NCBI GenBank assembly: GCA_017619615.1
Contig: JAFZRY010000007.1
Span: 1-64,000, forward strand
Source: Lachnospiraceae bacterium
Lineage (GTDB): Bacteria > Bacillota > Clostridia > Lachnospirales > Lachnospiraceae
Direction of reading: 5' to 3'
Length of the DNA stretch: 64,000 nucleotides
Both the position numbers and the translations under genes were made by a program. Positions 45,354 through 63,057 of this stretch are shown piece by piece; position 1 is the first letter of the stretch, and each line of letters opens with the position of its first letter. Below the pieces are notes generated by a model. That model did no database searches. It worked only from the letters and a program-made list of their open reading frames with translations, and was not told where the DNA came from.

Positions 45354-45649
45354 GGCGCGTTCCTCCCCCCGTGTTATTCCGTCCATATTTTACCAAGCCG
45401 CGCAAAAAAAAGCAATAAAATGTCCGCTTTCTTCCGTCTTCCTCTTGCAATTTTTGAAAAAATGGTTTAGTCTTTTGCTGAAGACAGAACGTGCATGGGG
45501 GAGACCTCTATTTCTCATTGTTTTTTCATCTGTCTTTTCCCCTGATTTTCCAGACGAACCTTACACTTTTTTCCATATGAGATCATTATATTTCCCGGAT
45601 AATACTGGTTGGGAACGACAGGCGGCGGAGCCCGCGGAGGTGCAGCAGT
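45354..45649 (+). other. Intergenic leader region of rho
   Basis: It holds divergent promoter sequence (TTGCAA near 45445 on the + strand, with only weak -10 matches), then about 150 T-rich bases with no ORF. rho is often self-controlled by early termination in its own leader; the low-structure, C/T-rich stretch fits that, but I cannot mark a site. Confidence 0.4.
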
Positions 45650-47421
<1,772 letters not shown>

Positions 47422-47425
<4 letters not shown>

Positions 47426-47748
47426 CCCGGCCGCCCTTCCAGTTCCTTCAGCGCCTTCCGGTGCAGCGCGTACACCGTGCTTTCGCTGACGTGCAGTACC
47501 GCGGCAACCTCCAGCCAGCTCATCCCCTCCAGATAGCGCGCCTCCAGCAGGCGCCGGCGGCGGGGAGAGGACAGCGAATAAACGGCCCGCTCGATGCGCA
47601 GCACCAGCAGGCGGTCGCGGAAAAGCGCGCGGCGGACCGGGGCTTCCTCTGCGGAGCCCGCGGGCAGCGCGGCCAGGCGCTTTTCCAGATGGATGATCTC
47701 GTCTTTCAGGGAGAAATAAGAGGATAACAGAGTTTTGACCTGTGAAAT
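47422..47748 (-). CDS. Small sigma-region-4-like HTH protein, probable ATT start
   Basis: 108 residues if it starts at ATT (47748). An N-terminal coiled-coil region (SLKDEIIHLEKRLAAL) leads to a C-terminal HTH (SSPRRRRLLEARYLEGMSWLEVAAVLHVSESTVYALHRKALKEL) of the sigma region 4/ArpU-like type, probably a DNA-binding regulator. AAGGAG (47754-47759) is five bases before ATT, and no ATG, GTG or TTG lies between the promoter and the HTH in frame. The in-frame GTG at 47802 is upstream of the -10 box. The stop overlaps the rho stop by a few bases on the other strand. Confidence 0.65.
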
Positions 47749-47790
47749 GGCGGCTCCTTCGGGGGGACCGGGCGGCCGCTTCCGGGAACC

Positions 47791-47818
47791 ATTATAAGGC
47801 ACGGAGGCCCGTTGTCAA
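47791..47818 (-). promoter_or_regulatory. Promoter of the small HTH gene
   Basis: On the minus strand: TTGACA (47813-47818), 16 bases, TATAAT (47791-47796), a perfect match to consensus in both boxes. Confidence 0.85.
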
Positions 47819-47868
47819 TCCGCACGAACGAATCTGCGGAAAAACAGCCCGAAAAACTTATAAAATTA

Positions 47869-47910
47869 GCCGCAGGCGGACTTGACAGCCTGCGGCTGTT
47901 TTGATAGGAT
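47869..47910 (+). promoter_or_regulatory. rpoBC promoter with inverted repeat around the -35 box
   Basis: TTGACA (47882-47887), 17 bases, TAGGAT (47905-47910). GCCGCAGGC (47869-47877) and GCCTGCGGC (47888-47896) form a perfect 9-bp dyad flanking the -35 box: an operator, or a terminator for upstream transcripts (TGTTTT follows). Confidence 0.75.
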
Positions 47911-47990
47911 GAAGAATGCACTATTGTGGCGCATTGGCTTTACTATGCCCTCAAAAAGGTGCAAACAATTCTTGCAGGGGAGAAGCATCT

Positions 47991-51851
<3,861 letters not shown>

Positions 51852-51856
51852 AGAAT

Positions 51857-55465
<3,609 letters not shown>

Positions 55466-55482
55466 TCATAGGGAACAAAACG

Positions 55483-55510
55483 GGGCGGACGCTTTCGTCC
55501 GCCCTCTTTT
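55483..55510 (+). terminator. Terminator after rpoC
   Basis: GGGCGGAC (55483-55490) pairs with GTCCGCCC (55497-55504), followed by TCTTTT. It lies just before the ecfA1 ribosome binding site, so ecfA1 either relies on read-through or has an unseen promoter. Confidence 0.82.
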
Positions 55511-55523
55511 CATAAGGAGCCGC

Positions 55524-56399
55524 ATGTCCGTCATCCGCACCGAAAACCTGATCTACGATTTCACCGTTCCCGACCCCGACGGCGGGGAGGGACAGAAAAA
55601 CCGGGCCCTGCAGGGCCTGGATCTTAGCGTGGAACCGGGCGAATTCATCGCGATCCTGGGGCGCAACGGCTCCGGGAAATCCACGCTGGCGCGCCATATC
55701 AACGCGCTACTGACGCCCACGGAGGGCACGGTCTGGATCGAGGGGATGGATACGGCGCAGGAGGACAAGCTGTGGGATATCCGCACCGCGGCCGGGATGG
55801 TGTTCCAGAACCCGGACAACCAGATCGTCATGACCGTGGTGGAAGAGGACGTGGGCTTCGGGCCGGAAAACATCGGCGTGCCCACGGAAGAGATCTGGCA
55901 GCGCGTGGGAGACGCGCTGGAGAAGGTCGGGATGACCGCGTACGCGAAGACGGCGCCGCACCGCCTGTCCGGCGGACAGAAGCAGCGGGTCGCCATCGCG
56001 GGCGTGCTGGCCATGAAACCGCGCTGCATCGTGTTCGACGAATCCACCTCCATGCTGGACCCGCGCGGGCGGGACGAGGTCCTGTCCACGGTCCGGGAAC
56101 TGAACCGGCAGGAGCACATCACGGTCCTGCTGATCACGCATCACATGGAGGAGGCCGCGCTGGCGGACCGCCTGCTGGTGATGGACCGCGGGCGGCTCGT
56201 GATGGACGGGACGCCCCGGGAGATCTTTGCGCAGCGCGAAGCCCTGCGGCAGCGGGGCCTGTCCGTACCGCCGGCAACGGCGCTGGCGGATGCCCTGCGG
56301 GAGGCGGGCCTGCCCCTCGCGGAAGGCATCTGCGGGGAAGAAGAGCTGGCAGAGGAACTGGCCGGCCTGGTCAGGAAGAACGGAGGGCCGCGCGCATGA
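55524..56399 (+). CDS. ecfA1: Energy-coupling factor transporter ATPase 1
   Basis: 291 residues, an ABC ATPase of the EcfA (CbiO) family. Walker A GRNGSGKSTLARHI, Q-loop VFQNPDNQIVMTVVEEDVGFGPEN (landmark at about residues 93-116), signature LSGGQKQRVAIAG, Walker B CIVFDESTSMLDP (D-E preceded by F), H-loop LITHHMEE. The Q-loop sequence is diagnostic of EcfA. It powers vitamin or metal uptake with EcfT and a substrate-specific S protein. AAGGAG precedes ATG. The stop overlaps ecfA2 by ATGA. Confidence 0.95.
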   Translation: MSVIRTENLIYDFTVPDPDGGEGQKNRALQGLDLSVEPGEFIAILGRNGSGKSTLARHINALLTPTEGTVWIEGMDTAQEDKLWDIRTAAGMVFQNPDNQIVMTVVEEDVGFGPENIGVPTEEIWQRVGDALEKVGMTAYAKTAPHRLSGGQKQRVAIAGVLAMKPRCIVFDESTSMLDPRGRDEVLSTVRELNRQEHITVLLITHHMEEAALADRLLVMDRGRLVMDGTPREIFAQREALRQRGLSVPPATALADALREAGLPLAEGICGEEELAEELAGLVRKNGGPRA

Positions 56400-57256
56400 G
56401 CCTTCGTCTGGAAAACGTCAGTTATACCTACGAACCGGGCACGCCGATGGAGACCGAGGCCGTCCGGCCGATGGACATTATCGTAAATACCGGCGAGATC
56501 CTGGCCCTGATCGGCGCCACCGGCTCAGGAAAGTCGACCCTGATACAAATGATGAACGGCCTTAACAGACCTGTAACCGGGAAAGTTTTCCTGGATGACC
56601 AGGATGTTTTCGCCGAGAAGTACGACCGCCGGGAACTCCGCAGCCGCGTCGGCCTGGTCTTCCAATACCCGGAATATCAGCTTTTCGAAACGGATATCCT
56701 GAAGGATATTTCCTTCGGCCCGAAGAACCGGGGCCTGGATGAGGAGACCTGCCTGGCCCGCGCCCGCGCCGCCATGGCCGCGGTCGGCCTGGGTCCGGAA
56801 TACGAGACCCGCTCCCCCTTCGACTTATCCGGCGGGGAGAAACGCCGCGCCGCCATCGCCGGCGTCCTGGCCATGGAGCCGGAGATCCTGGTGGTGGACG
56901 AGCCCGTCGCCGGCCTGGACCCCGAAGGCCGCGCGGAACTCCTGGACGAATTCCGCCGTCTGAAAGAAGAGAAGGGCATGGGAATCGTCATCGTCTCGCA
57001 CAGCATGGACGACGTCGCCTCGCTCGCGGACCGCATCATCGTCCTGAGCCAGGGGGAAATCGTCATGCAGGGCACGCCGCGCGAAGTCTTTTCCCGCGGC
57101 GAGGAACTGGAATCCCTGGGCCTGGCCCTGCCCGCCGTCACCCGCATCCTGCTCCGCCTCAAAGAAAAAGGCGTCCCGGTCAACACGGACGCCCTTACGG
57201 TGGAGGAAGCGAAAGCGGAGATCCTGCGCGCGCTCTCACCCGCCCACGATCAGTAA
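56396..57256 (+). CDS. ecfA2: Energy-coupling factor transporter ATPase 2
   Basis: 286 residues, the partner ATPase. Walker A GATGSGKSTLIQMM, VFQYPEYQLFETDILKDI (the EcfA2-type Q-loop), signature LSGGEKRRAAIAG, Walker B ILVVDEPVAGLDP. Normally ecfT and often truA follow. Here the gene ends inside an oppositely oriented membrane gene with a 21-base overlap, so EcfT must be elsewhere in the genome. Confidence 0.95.
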   Translation: MSLRLENVSYTYEPGTPMETEAVRPMDIIVNTGEILALIGATGSGKSTLIQMMNGLNRPVTGKVFLDDQDVFAEKYDRRELRSRVGLVFQYPEYQLFETDILKDISFGPKNRGLDEETCLARARAAMAAVGLGPEYETRSPFDLSGGEKRRAAIAGVLAMEPEILVVDEPVAGLDPEGRAELLDEFRRLKEEKGMGIVIVSHSMDDVASLADRIIVLSQGEIVMQGTPREVFSRGEELESLGLALPAVTRILLRLKEKGVPVNTDALTVEEAKAEILRALSPAHDQ

Positions 57257-58435
57257 AAACAGCCGGAACAGCCAGTTCGCGGCAATGCCCGCCGCCAGCC
57301 CGCCGATGGTGTGGCTGACGATGGCCTTGCCCGTCAGGTCCGGCCTTTTTAATGCCTGCATCATCGACGCGTGCGTGCTCAGGAACCCGCTCCAGCACAT
57401 GCACATGGCCGTGAACACCGCGATGTCGTGGCCGTTCACGATCCCGTCCGCCGCCAGATCCCGGACGATACCGGTCGCGGCGCCCGCGGACCCCAGCGCG
57501 GTGATCGGCACCGCGATCGCCTCGGTGGACGCAAAGCCGAACATCGGCTGCAGGATGAAATTCAGCTTCTCCGCGATTTTCGGCAGCAGCGCGACGCCTT
57601 CATAGGCCGCGCCCGTATACCCGCCGCCGGCCGACGGCCCCTTGGTCAGCAGCATCACCAGCGTGCAGACGACCAGCACGCCGGGAATGATGGACAGGCC
57701 GATCTCGACGCCGCCCTTGCCGCCGTTTAAGGCCGCGTTCAGGACCCGCATCCCGATGCTGGGCTTTTTCTTTTTGCGCCGGCTGATGTGCCGCGTGAGC
57801 GGGAAATACTCCGCCATCGTCACGTGCACGTCCTCCGCGTACTCATCCTCGCCGAACTCCTTCTTCGTCTGGCGGATCATCAGCCGCGTGCTCACGATGC
57901 TCCCGATGACCGCCCCCAGGTTCCCGATCAGCACCGCGCCCAGCAGGTGCCCGCCTTTGATGGTCAGGCCCAGCATGAACGTGGACACGATAATGCCCAT
58001 GCCGAACGCGGTCCCCAGGTTGGTCAGCGCATAAAACTGGTATTTCTTGAAATACTTCCGGAAGCCGCGCTCCTCCGCCAGCGACAGGATCGCCGGGTTA
58101 TCTGACAGGTACGTGGACACCACGCCCAGCGCTGCCGCGCCCGGCAGCCCGTACAGCGGCTTCATCAGCGGGTTCAGCAGCTTGTTCAGCAGATCCACCA
58201 CCCCGAACTCCGTGAGCAGCGAGTCCAGCGCTCCCATGATCACGGCGATGGCCATGATATAGAAGCACGTGTCGATCAGCAGTGCGAACGCCGTATTCAT
58301 CGTCGTGCTCAGGAAATTCGGCAGCCCCATCACCAGCGCGAAGCCGGTGACAGCTGCGATCAGCAGCACCAGAAACACGAACGGCGTCACCCAGCTCTGC
58401 TTTTTGGGCGGGACGTTCTGAGTCTGTTCTTCCAT
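57236..58435 (-). CDS. CD0519/CD1768 family membrane protein (nucleoside-recognition/gate domains)
   Basis: 399 residues with about ten helices and two gate-like repeats: one around YIMAIAVIMGALDSLLTEFG-VVDLLNKLLNPLMKPLYGLPG with YLSDNPAILS, and a second around GFASTEAIAVPITALGSAGA. The family is named after Clostridioides difficile proteins and its substrate is not known to me. A basic loop (SRRKKKKPSIGMR) is cytosolic by the positive-inside rule. It is 33 bases downstream of the antiporter gene on the same strand. Confidence 0.82.
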   Translation of the reverse strand: MEEQTQNVPPKKQSWVTPFVFLVLLIAAVTGFALVMGLPNFLSTTMNTAFALLIDTCFYIMAIAVIMGALDSLLTEFGVVDLLNKLLNPLMKPLYGLPGAAALGVVSTYLSDNPAILSLAEERGFRKYFKKYQFYALTNLGTAFGMGIIVSTFMLGLTIKGGHLLGAVLIGNLGAVIGSIVSTRLMIRQTKKEFGEDEYAEDVHVTMAEYFPLTRHISRRKKKKPSIGMRVLNAALNGGKGGVEIGLSIIPGVLVVCTLVMLLTKGPSAGGGYTGAAYEGVALLPKIAEKLNFILQPMFGFASTEAIAVPITALGSAGAATGIVRDLAADGIVNGHDIAVFTAMCMCWSGFLSTHASMMQALKRPDLTGKAIVSHTIGGLAAGIAANWLFRLFLLIVGG

Positions 58436-58468
58436 TGTTTTTCCCTTCTTCAGGCAGGTTTCGGCCGC

Positions 58469-59785
58469 TTATTTCCGGCTGCGCCGCTTCAGCAGTTCCT
58501 TGCCCTTCACTTCTTCCAGTTTCCTTGCCCGGCGGGTGAGCAGCTCCTGGGACTTCGGCTTGATGTCGCCGGCCTTTGTCAGCGCCCACTTGGTCATCAG
58601 CGGTCCGAATACTTCATAGACCAGGACGGCGAACAGGACGATATTGCGGATCAGCGGTCCGTCCCCCGGCAGCTGGGAGGCCGTTACGCACATGCCAAGA
58701 GCCACCCCGGCCTGCGGGAACAGCGTGATGCCCAGGTATTTCACCACTTTATCATTGCAGCCCATGGCCCGGGAGGAGAGCACCGCTCCCGTGTATTTAC
58801 CTATGCAACGCACCAGAATATAAACGATTCCAATCAGAATAATAATGCCGTGCGAGAAAACTGTCAAGTTTAAATCCGCCCCGCTTAAGACAAAGAAGAG
58901 CACCAGCAGCGGCGATGACCACCTGTTGGCCCGTTCCATCAGATCCTCCGCCAGCGGCGAGATATTGACGAACAGCGTCCCCAGCATCATGCATACCAGC
59001 AGGGACGAAAAACCGATCGTGACCGGCCCGGCCTGGATCTTCAGCATGGACAGTGCCACCGTCAGAAAAATGAACGCGATGGTCATGGCCAGGCGGTTCG
59101 TATTCGAATGGAACATCGTCTCCAGCTGCTTGAGCACGAAGCCCGCCGCCGCGCCCAGCAGCAGCGAGAAAACGATCTCCAGCAGCGGGTTGACCAGGAT
59201 GGAGAACAGGTCCGGGCTCCCGGAACTGATAGCCCGCGCGATCCCGAACGACACCGCGAACAGCACCAGGCCCACCGCGTCGTCCAGCGCGACGATCGGC
59301 AGCAGCAGCGACGTCAGTTCGCCCTTTGCCTTGTACTGCCGCACCACCATCAGCGTAGCCGCCGGCGCCGTGGCCGATGCGATCGCCCCCAGCGTGATGG
59401 CCGCCGGCAGGGACAGCGCCTCGGGAAACAGCAGATGGATCCCAATCAGCGCCAGGTCCACCAGCACCGTCGCCATGACTGCCTGCACCACGCCGATCAC
59501 CGCCGCCTGCCGCCCGGTCTTCCGGAGCGCAGCCAGATTGAACTCCGACCCGATCGAAAAAGCGATGAACCCCAGCGCCATGTCAGAGAAATACCCCAGC
59601 TTATCCACGCTCTCCGTGCTCACGAACCCCAGTCCGTCCACACCGAGCCGCCCCAGCACGAACGGCCCGATCAGCACCCCTGCGATCAGATACGCCGTAA
59701 CGTCCGGCAGTTTGAGTTTCCCCAGCACCCTCGTCATCATCAGCCCCGCGAAGATCGCCACCGCGATCGACAGCAGCACATGCAT
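58469..59785 (-). CDS. Cation:proton antiporter (CPA2, Kef/NapA type)
   Basis: 438 residues. About twelve helices with the CPA2 features: AGVLIGPFVLGRLG in the first repeat, the GAIASATAPAAT unwound helix, LDDAVGLVLFAV with two acidic residues (the ion site in this group is usually ND or DD; here D-D), and FPQAGVALGMCV. There is no nucleotide-binding RCK domain; the C-terminus is a basic tail (LLTRRARKLEEVKGKELLKRRSRK). Exchanges Na+ or K+ for protons. ATG at 59785 follows AGAAGG. Confidence 0.9.
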   Translation of the reverse strand: MHVLLSIAVAIFAGLMMTRVLGKLKLPDVTAYLIAGVLIGPFVLGRLGVDGLGFVSTESVDKLGYFSDMALGFIAFSIGSEFNLAALRKTGRQAAVIGVVQAVMATVLVDLALIGIHLLFPEALSLPAAITLGAIASATAPAATLMVVRQYKAKGELTSLLLPIVALDDAVGLVLFAVSFGIARAISSGSPDLFSILVNPLLEIVFSLLLGAAAGFVLKQLETMFHSNTNRLAMTIAFIFLTVALSMLKIQAGPVTIGFSSLLVCMMLGTLFVNISPLAEDLMERANRWSSPLLVLFFVLSGADLNLTVFSHGIIILIGIVYILVRCIGKYTGAVLSSRAMGCNDKVVKYLGITLFPQAGVALGMCVTASQLPGDGPLIRNIVLFAVLVYEVFGPLMTKWALTKAGDIKPKSQELLTRRARKLEEVKGKELLKRRSRK

Positions 59786-59889
59786 ATCCTGAACCTTCTT
59801 TCTCCAAAACAATAGGGGCGCATTCCCACCCCGCAACGACCCAATCTATCACTTTCTCCATTAATAAGCAACCCCAAACGCAAAAAAAC

Positions 59890-59957
59890 TGACAGGGGGG
59901 ACGGTTCCTTTGTCAGGTTCAGGGTGACAGCCTGACAGGGGGACGGTTCCTTTGTCA
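59890..59957 (+). repeat. Two GGGACGGTTC elements in direct orientation
   Basis: Copies at 59890-59915 (26 bases, one extra G) and 59933-59957. They lie in the antiporter upstream region. The rest of 59786-60070 holds only the terminator below. Confidence 0.85.
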
Positions 59958-60027
59958 GATTCAGGACGGATCCGCGTGTTCGTCTCTTCGCAGGAAAACG
60001 GCTGCCGCCGCCATTTTTTTCCAATAA

Positions 60028-60052
60028 AAAAACCGCCCGACAGGCGGTTTTT
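60028..60052. terminator. Bidirectional terminator
   Basis: AAAAACCGCC (60028-60037) pairs with GGCGGTTTTT (60043-60052). It serves the minus-strand DUF5662/upp unit. Confidence 0.85.
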
Positions 60053-60070
60053 CCTGCTGTGTTCAGGCTG

Positions 60071-60628
60071 TCATTTTATCCCTTTCCGGATCATCTCAAA
60101 CGATTCTTCCCCGACCTCCGCGTACAGCCGCAGCAGGCTGCGCAGCTTTTCCGCGGTCTCGGGATGCATGAGCCCTTCAGTCCTGCAGCGTTCAAAATAC
60201 GCAAGCGGCTGGCTTTTGTCAAAGCGGTCCTTGTAATAGGTCTCGCACGCCGCCACGCGGTCGCAGAACATTTCGATGATGTACTTGTTCGGCATCGGGA
60301 CAGGCGTGAAGCGGGGTTCCGGCTCGCCGGTCTTGTAGTCCGTCCAGTACTCGTAATGGTGGCGGTTGCGGCCCTTGTGATGCATCCAGGCGTACGAGGC
60401 CCCGCGGTCCCGGCGCTCCGCGTCGTTGGGGGAGCGGTCCCCCTGGTAGTAGCGGGCGCCGGTGAAGAATTCCGTGGGCGAGAATTTGGACAGGTCGTGG
60501 ACCAACCCCTGCCAGAAAAGACCGCACTGCCGGCAATGCTTGAACACCAGGTTCCGGTGGTGCACGATAGTGCGCAGGTGGCGGCGGACTTTTTTGATAT
60601 TCAGTTCTCCGTTGGTCTTTTCCGACAT
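60071..60628 (-). CDS. DUF5662 family protein
   Basis: 185 residues, mostly helical and rich in His and Arg: HHRNLVFKHCRQCG, then GLVHDLSKFSPTEFF and later HHKGRNRHHYEYW. The HD-and-downstream-His pattern resembles a metal-dependent phosphohydrolase site, by motif only. It is 21 bases after upp on the same strand, so the two are probably co-transcribed; a nucleotide-related role would fit but is inference. Confidence 0.85.
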   Translation of the reverse strand: MSEKTNGELNIKKVRRHLRTIVHHRNLVFKHCRQCGLFWQGLVHDLSKFSPTEFFTGARYYQGDRSPNDAERRDRGASYAWMHHKGRNRHHYEYWTDYKTGEPEPRFTPVPMPNKYIIEMFCDRVAACETYYKDRFDKSQPLAYFERCRTEGLMHPETAEKLRSLLRLYAEVGEESFEMIRKGIK

Positions 60629-60649
60629 AGCATTAATTCCCGAAAAAGC

Positions 60650-61294
60650 TTATTTCGTCCCGAAGATGCGGTCGCCGGCGTCGCCCAGGCCCGGGCAGAT
60701 GTAGGCGTGCTCGTTCAGTTCGCGGTCCAGGTTGCCGACGTAGATCTGCACGTCGGGGTGCTCCTCATGCAGCTTCTGCAGGCCTTCCGGCGCGGCAATG
60801 ATGCACATGAACTTGATGGTGCGGCCGCCGTGCTTCTTGATCTGCGTGATGGCGTCCACGGCGGAGCCGCCGGTGGCCAGCATGGGATCCAGCACGACGA
60901 TGGTGCGCTCCTCGATGGGGCTCGGCAGCTTGCAGTAATATTCCACGGGCTCATGTGTTTCCGGATCCCGGTACAGGCCGATATGGCCGACCTTCGCCGT
61001 GGGCGTCAGGTTCAGGATGCCCTGCACCATGCCCAGGCCGGCGCGCAGGATCGGGACGATGGCCAGCTTGCGGCCGGCGATCATCGGGGACATGCAGGTC
61101 TCCAGCGGCGTGGTGACTTCCACGTCCTTGAGCGGCAGGTCGCGCAGCGCTTCGTAGCCCATCAGGGTGGCGATCTCTTCGATCAGTTTGCGAAATTCAT
61201 TGGTGCCGGTATTGACGTCCCGCAGCATGGTGATCTTGTGCTTGATCAGCGGGTGGGTCAGAATGGTGACGTTTTCCATTTCCGTAAAGTCCAT
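60650..61294 (-). CDS. upp: Uracil phosphoribosyltransferase
   Basis: 214 residues. It makes UMP from uracil and PRPP. Seen: [14 protein letters not shown] at the N-terminus, [11 protein letters not shown], the PRPP loop [13 protein letters not shown] and the C-terminal [17 protein letters not shown] uracil-binding end. Length is typical. GAGG lies seven bases before ATG. Confidence 0.98.
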   Translation of the reverse strand: MDFTEMENVTILTHPLIKHKITMLRDVNTGTNEFRKLIEEIATLMGYEALRDLPLKDVEVTTPLETCMSPMIAGRKLAIVPILRAGLGMVQGILNLTPTAKVGHIGLYRDPETHEPVEYYCKLPSPIEERTIVVLDPMLATGGSAVDAITQIKKHGGRTIKFMCIIAAPEGLQKLHEEHPDVQIYVGNLDRELNEHAYICPGLGDAGDRIFGTK

Positions 61295-61330
61295 AAAGAT
61301 ACCTCGCAGATGAGAGATTTATTCGCTCTT

Positions 61331-61359
61331 ATTTTATCAGAGGGCGGGCCATTATGCAA
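61331..61359 (-). promoter_or_regulatory. Promoter of upp
   Basis: On the minus strand: TTGCAT (61354-61359), 17 bases, TAAAAT (61331-61336) with TG one base upstream. Confidence 0.72.
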
Positions 61360-61392
61360 GGGAGGGAAATATAAAAAAGATGCAAAAAACAG

Positions 61393-61421
61393 TTGAAAAA
61401 TGCGAAGTTATCAGGTAAAAT
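61393..61421 (+). promoter_or_regulatory. Promoter of efp
   Basis: TTGAAA (61393-61398), 17 bases, TAAAAT (61416-61421), divergent from upp. Confidence 0.72.
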
Positions 61422-61487
61422 ATCCCGGGGCAAAAGTGCCCGGCATTTATATTGGAAAATGATACACCATCGATGAAGGAGGTTTTT

Positions 61488-62045
61488 ATGGTATCAGCAG
61501 GTGATTTCAGGAACGGCATTACGATCGAATGGGAAGGCGGCGTCTGGCAGATCATTGAATTCCAGCACGTCAAACCCGGCAAAGGCGCCGCATTCGTGCG
61601 GACCAAACTGAAAAACATCGTCAGCGGCGGTGTGGTGGAAACTTCCTTTCGTCCCACGGAACGTTTTGAAAATGCCATCATCGACAGAAAAGACATGCAG
61701 TATCTGTACGCGGACGGCGACATGTACACCTTCATGGACATGGAGACCTATGACCAGATCAGCCTGAATGCGGACAAGATCGGCGACGCGCTGAAGTTCG
61801 TGAAGGAAAACGACACGGTGAAGATCTGCTCCCACAAGGGCAACGTGTTCTCCGTGGAACCGCCCCTGTTCGTGGAACTGGAGATCACGGAGACCGAACC
61901 CGGCTTCAAGGGCAACACGGCCACCGGCGCCACCAAGCCCGCGATCGTGGAGACCGGCGCGCAGGTACTGGTCCCGCTGTTCGTAAATATCGGGGACCGG
62001 ATCAAAATCGACACCCGCACGGGCGAGTACCTTTCCCGGGCATAA
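61488..62045 (+). CDS. efp: Elongation factor P
   Basis: 185 residues, three beta-barrel domains. EF-P relieves ribosomes stalled at polyproline. Loop [15 protein letters not shown] carries the lysine that is modified in Bacillus (PGKGAA type), and the C-terminal [17 protein letters not shown] is diagnostic. ATG at 61488 follows AAGGAGG. Proline-rich proteins in the window (Rho, the nucleotidase spacer) are plausible clients. Confidence 0.98.
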   Translation: MVSAGDFRNGITIEWEGGVWQIIEFQHVKPGKGAAFVRTKLKNIVSGGVVETSFRPTERFENAIIDRKDMQYLYADGDMYTFMDMETYDQISLNADKIGDALKFVKENDTVKICSHKGNVFSVEPPLFVELEITETEPGFKGNTATGATKPAIVETGAQVLVPLFVNIGDRIKIDTRTGEYLSRA

Positions 62046-62106
62046 GACGGCGGCAGGGCTCTGCGGAAGCGGGGCCCTTCTTTATCGGCAGGCGAAAGAG
62101 GAGACG

Positions 62107-62889
62107 ATGGATAAGAATCAACAGTTTCTGCAGGGCCTGAACGCCATCCGCAACAAGGCCGCCATCAAGCGCGGCACAGTCAGCGTGGCCGATATCCTGG
62201 CCGCTTTTCCCGGCACGGAGCTGAACGACGCGCAGGTCGCGCTGATCTACGATTACCTGGAGCGGGAAAACATCACGCTGGAGGACTACGAGCCCCACGA
62301 CGTGAACACGGTGGGCCTGGATGACCTCGCGGAAGAAGCCTGGGGCGGCGCGGACTCGGAGCGCGAGCAGCGCATCTTCGAAATGTACCAGGACGACCTG
62401 GCCGCGGTCCCGCCCATCAGCACCGCGGAGGAAGAAGACCTGCGCCGTGCCCTGCTGGAGGGCGATGCGAAGGAAAGCCGCCGCGCGGCGGAGCGCCTCA
62501 CCGAAGGCAATCTCCGCTGGGTGGTGCAGATCGCCCGGGGCTATGCCGGCCGCGGCGTGCCGCTGCCCGACCTGATCCAGGAGGGCAACCTCGCCCTCTG
62601 GGAATGCATCCAGGGCTACGGCGGGGACGGCGACCTGACGGCGCTCGTGGAAAAAGCCATCCACAAGTCCATGAAGGACCTGATCCGGGAAGCCGGCAGC
62701 TTCGAAAAGATGGAAGACCAGATGGCGGCCATGGCCAACCGCATCATGGAGACCGTGAAAGCCTGGGAAGAGGAAAACGGCCGCCCGGCCACCGCCGCGG
62801 AGATCTCCGCCCGCACCGGCATCCCGGAATCGAAGGTGGAGGAAGTCCTGCGGGAATCCGCCAAAGCCATCCGGAACGAGGAGCACTGA
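62107..62889 (+). CDS. Sigma-70-like protein without region 4
   Basis: 260 residues. Residues 5-60 resemble region 1.1 of RpoD. Residues 100-165 match sigma 1.2/2 (STAEEEDLRRALLEGD, LTEGNLRWVVQIARGYAGRG, LPDLIQEGNLALWECI). The promoter-melting segment that should follow (KFSTYATWWIRQ in RpoD) is replaced by DLTALVEKAIHKSMKDLI. Residues 205-255 resemble region 3 (VKAWEEENGRPATAAEISARTGI). There is no region 4. It could bind core polymerase but not recognise normal promoters; function unknown. It follows efp by 61 bases, with GAGGAG before ATG. Confidence 0.8.
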   Translation: MDKNQQFLQGLNAIRNKAAIKRGTVSVADILAAFPGTELNDAQVALIYDYLERENITLEDYEPHDVNTVGLDDLAEEAWGGADSEREQRIFEMYQDDLAAVPPISTAEEEDLRRALLEGDAKESRRAAERLTEGNLRWVVQIARGYAGRGVPLPDLIQEGNLALWECIQGYGGDGDLTALVEKAIHKSMKDLIREAGSFEKMEDQMAAMANRIMETVKAWEEENGRPATAAEISARTGIPESKVEEVLRESAKAIRNEEH

Positions 62890-62983
62890 GCCCCCGGAAA
62901 CGGAGGCCCGCGCGCCTGCCGGAAAATACTTCATTAATTAAGGGAAAGACCGCATCTTTCCGAAGAAATCAAAGACGCGCCGG

Positions 62984-63012
62984 TTTTAGAAACAGGCCGT
63001 TTGTGATAAAAT
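62984..63012 (+). promoter_or_regulatory. Promoter of ppdK (extended -10)
   Basis: A weak TTTTAG (62984-62989), 17 bases, TAAAAT (63007-63012), with TG one base before the -10 box. Confidence 0.6.
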
Positions 63013-63057
63013 ATATCGTTGTTTCAAAACACATATTATTTGAGGAGGAACCAATAT

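Noticed and set aside
47749-47802. GTG at 47802 as the start of the small HTH gene
   Set aside because: The -10 box TATAAT lies inside this stretch, so the codon would be upstream of the transcript start, and it has no ribosome binding site.
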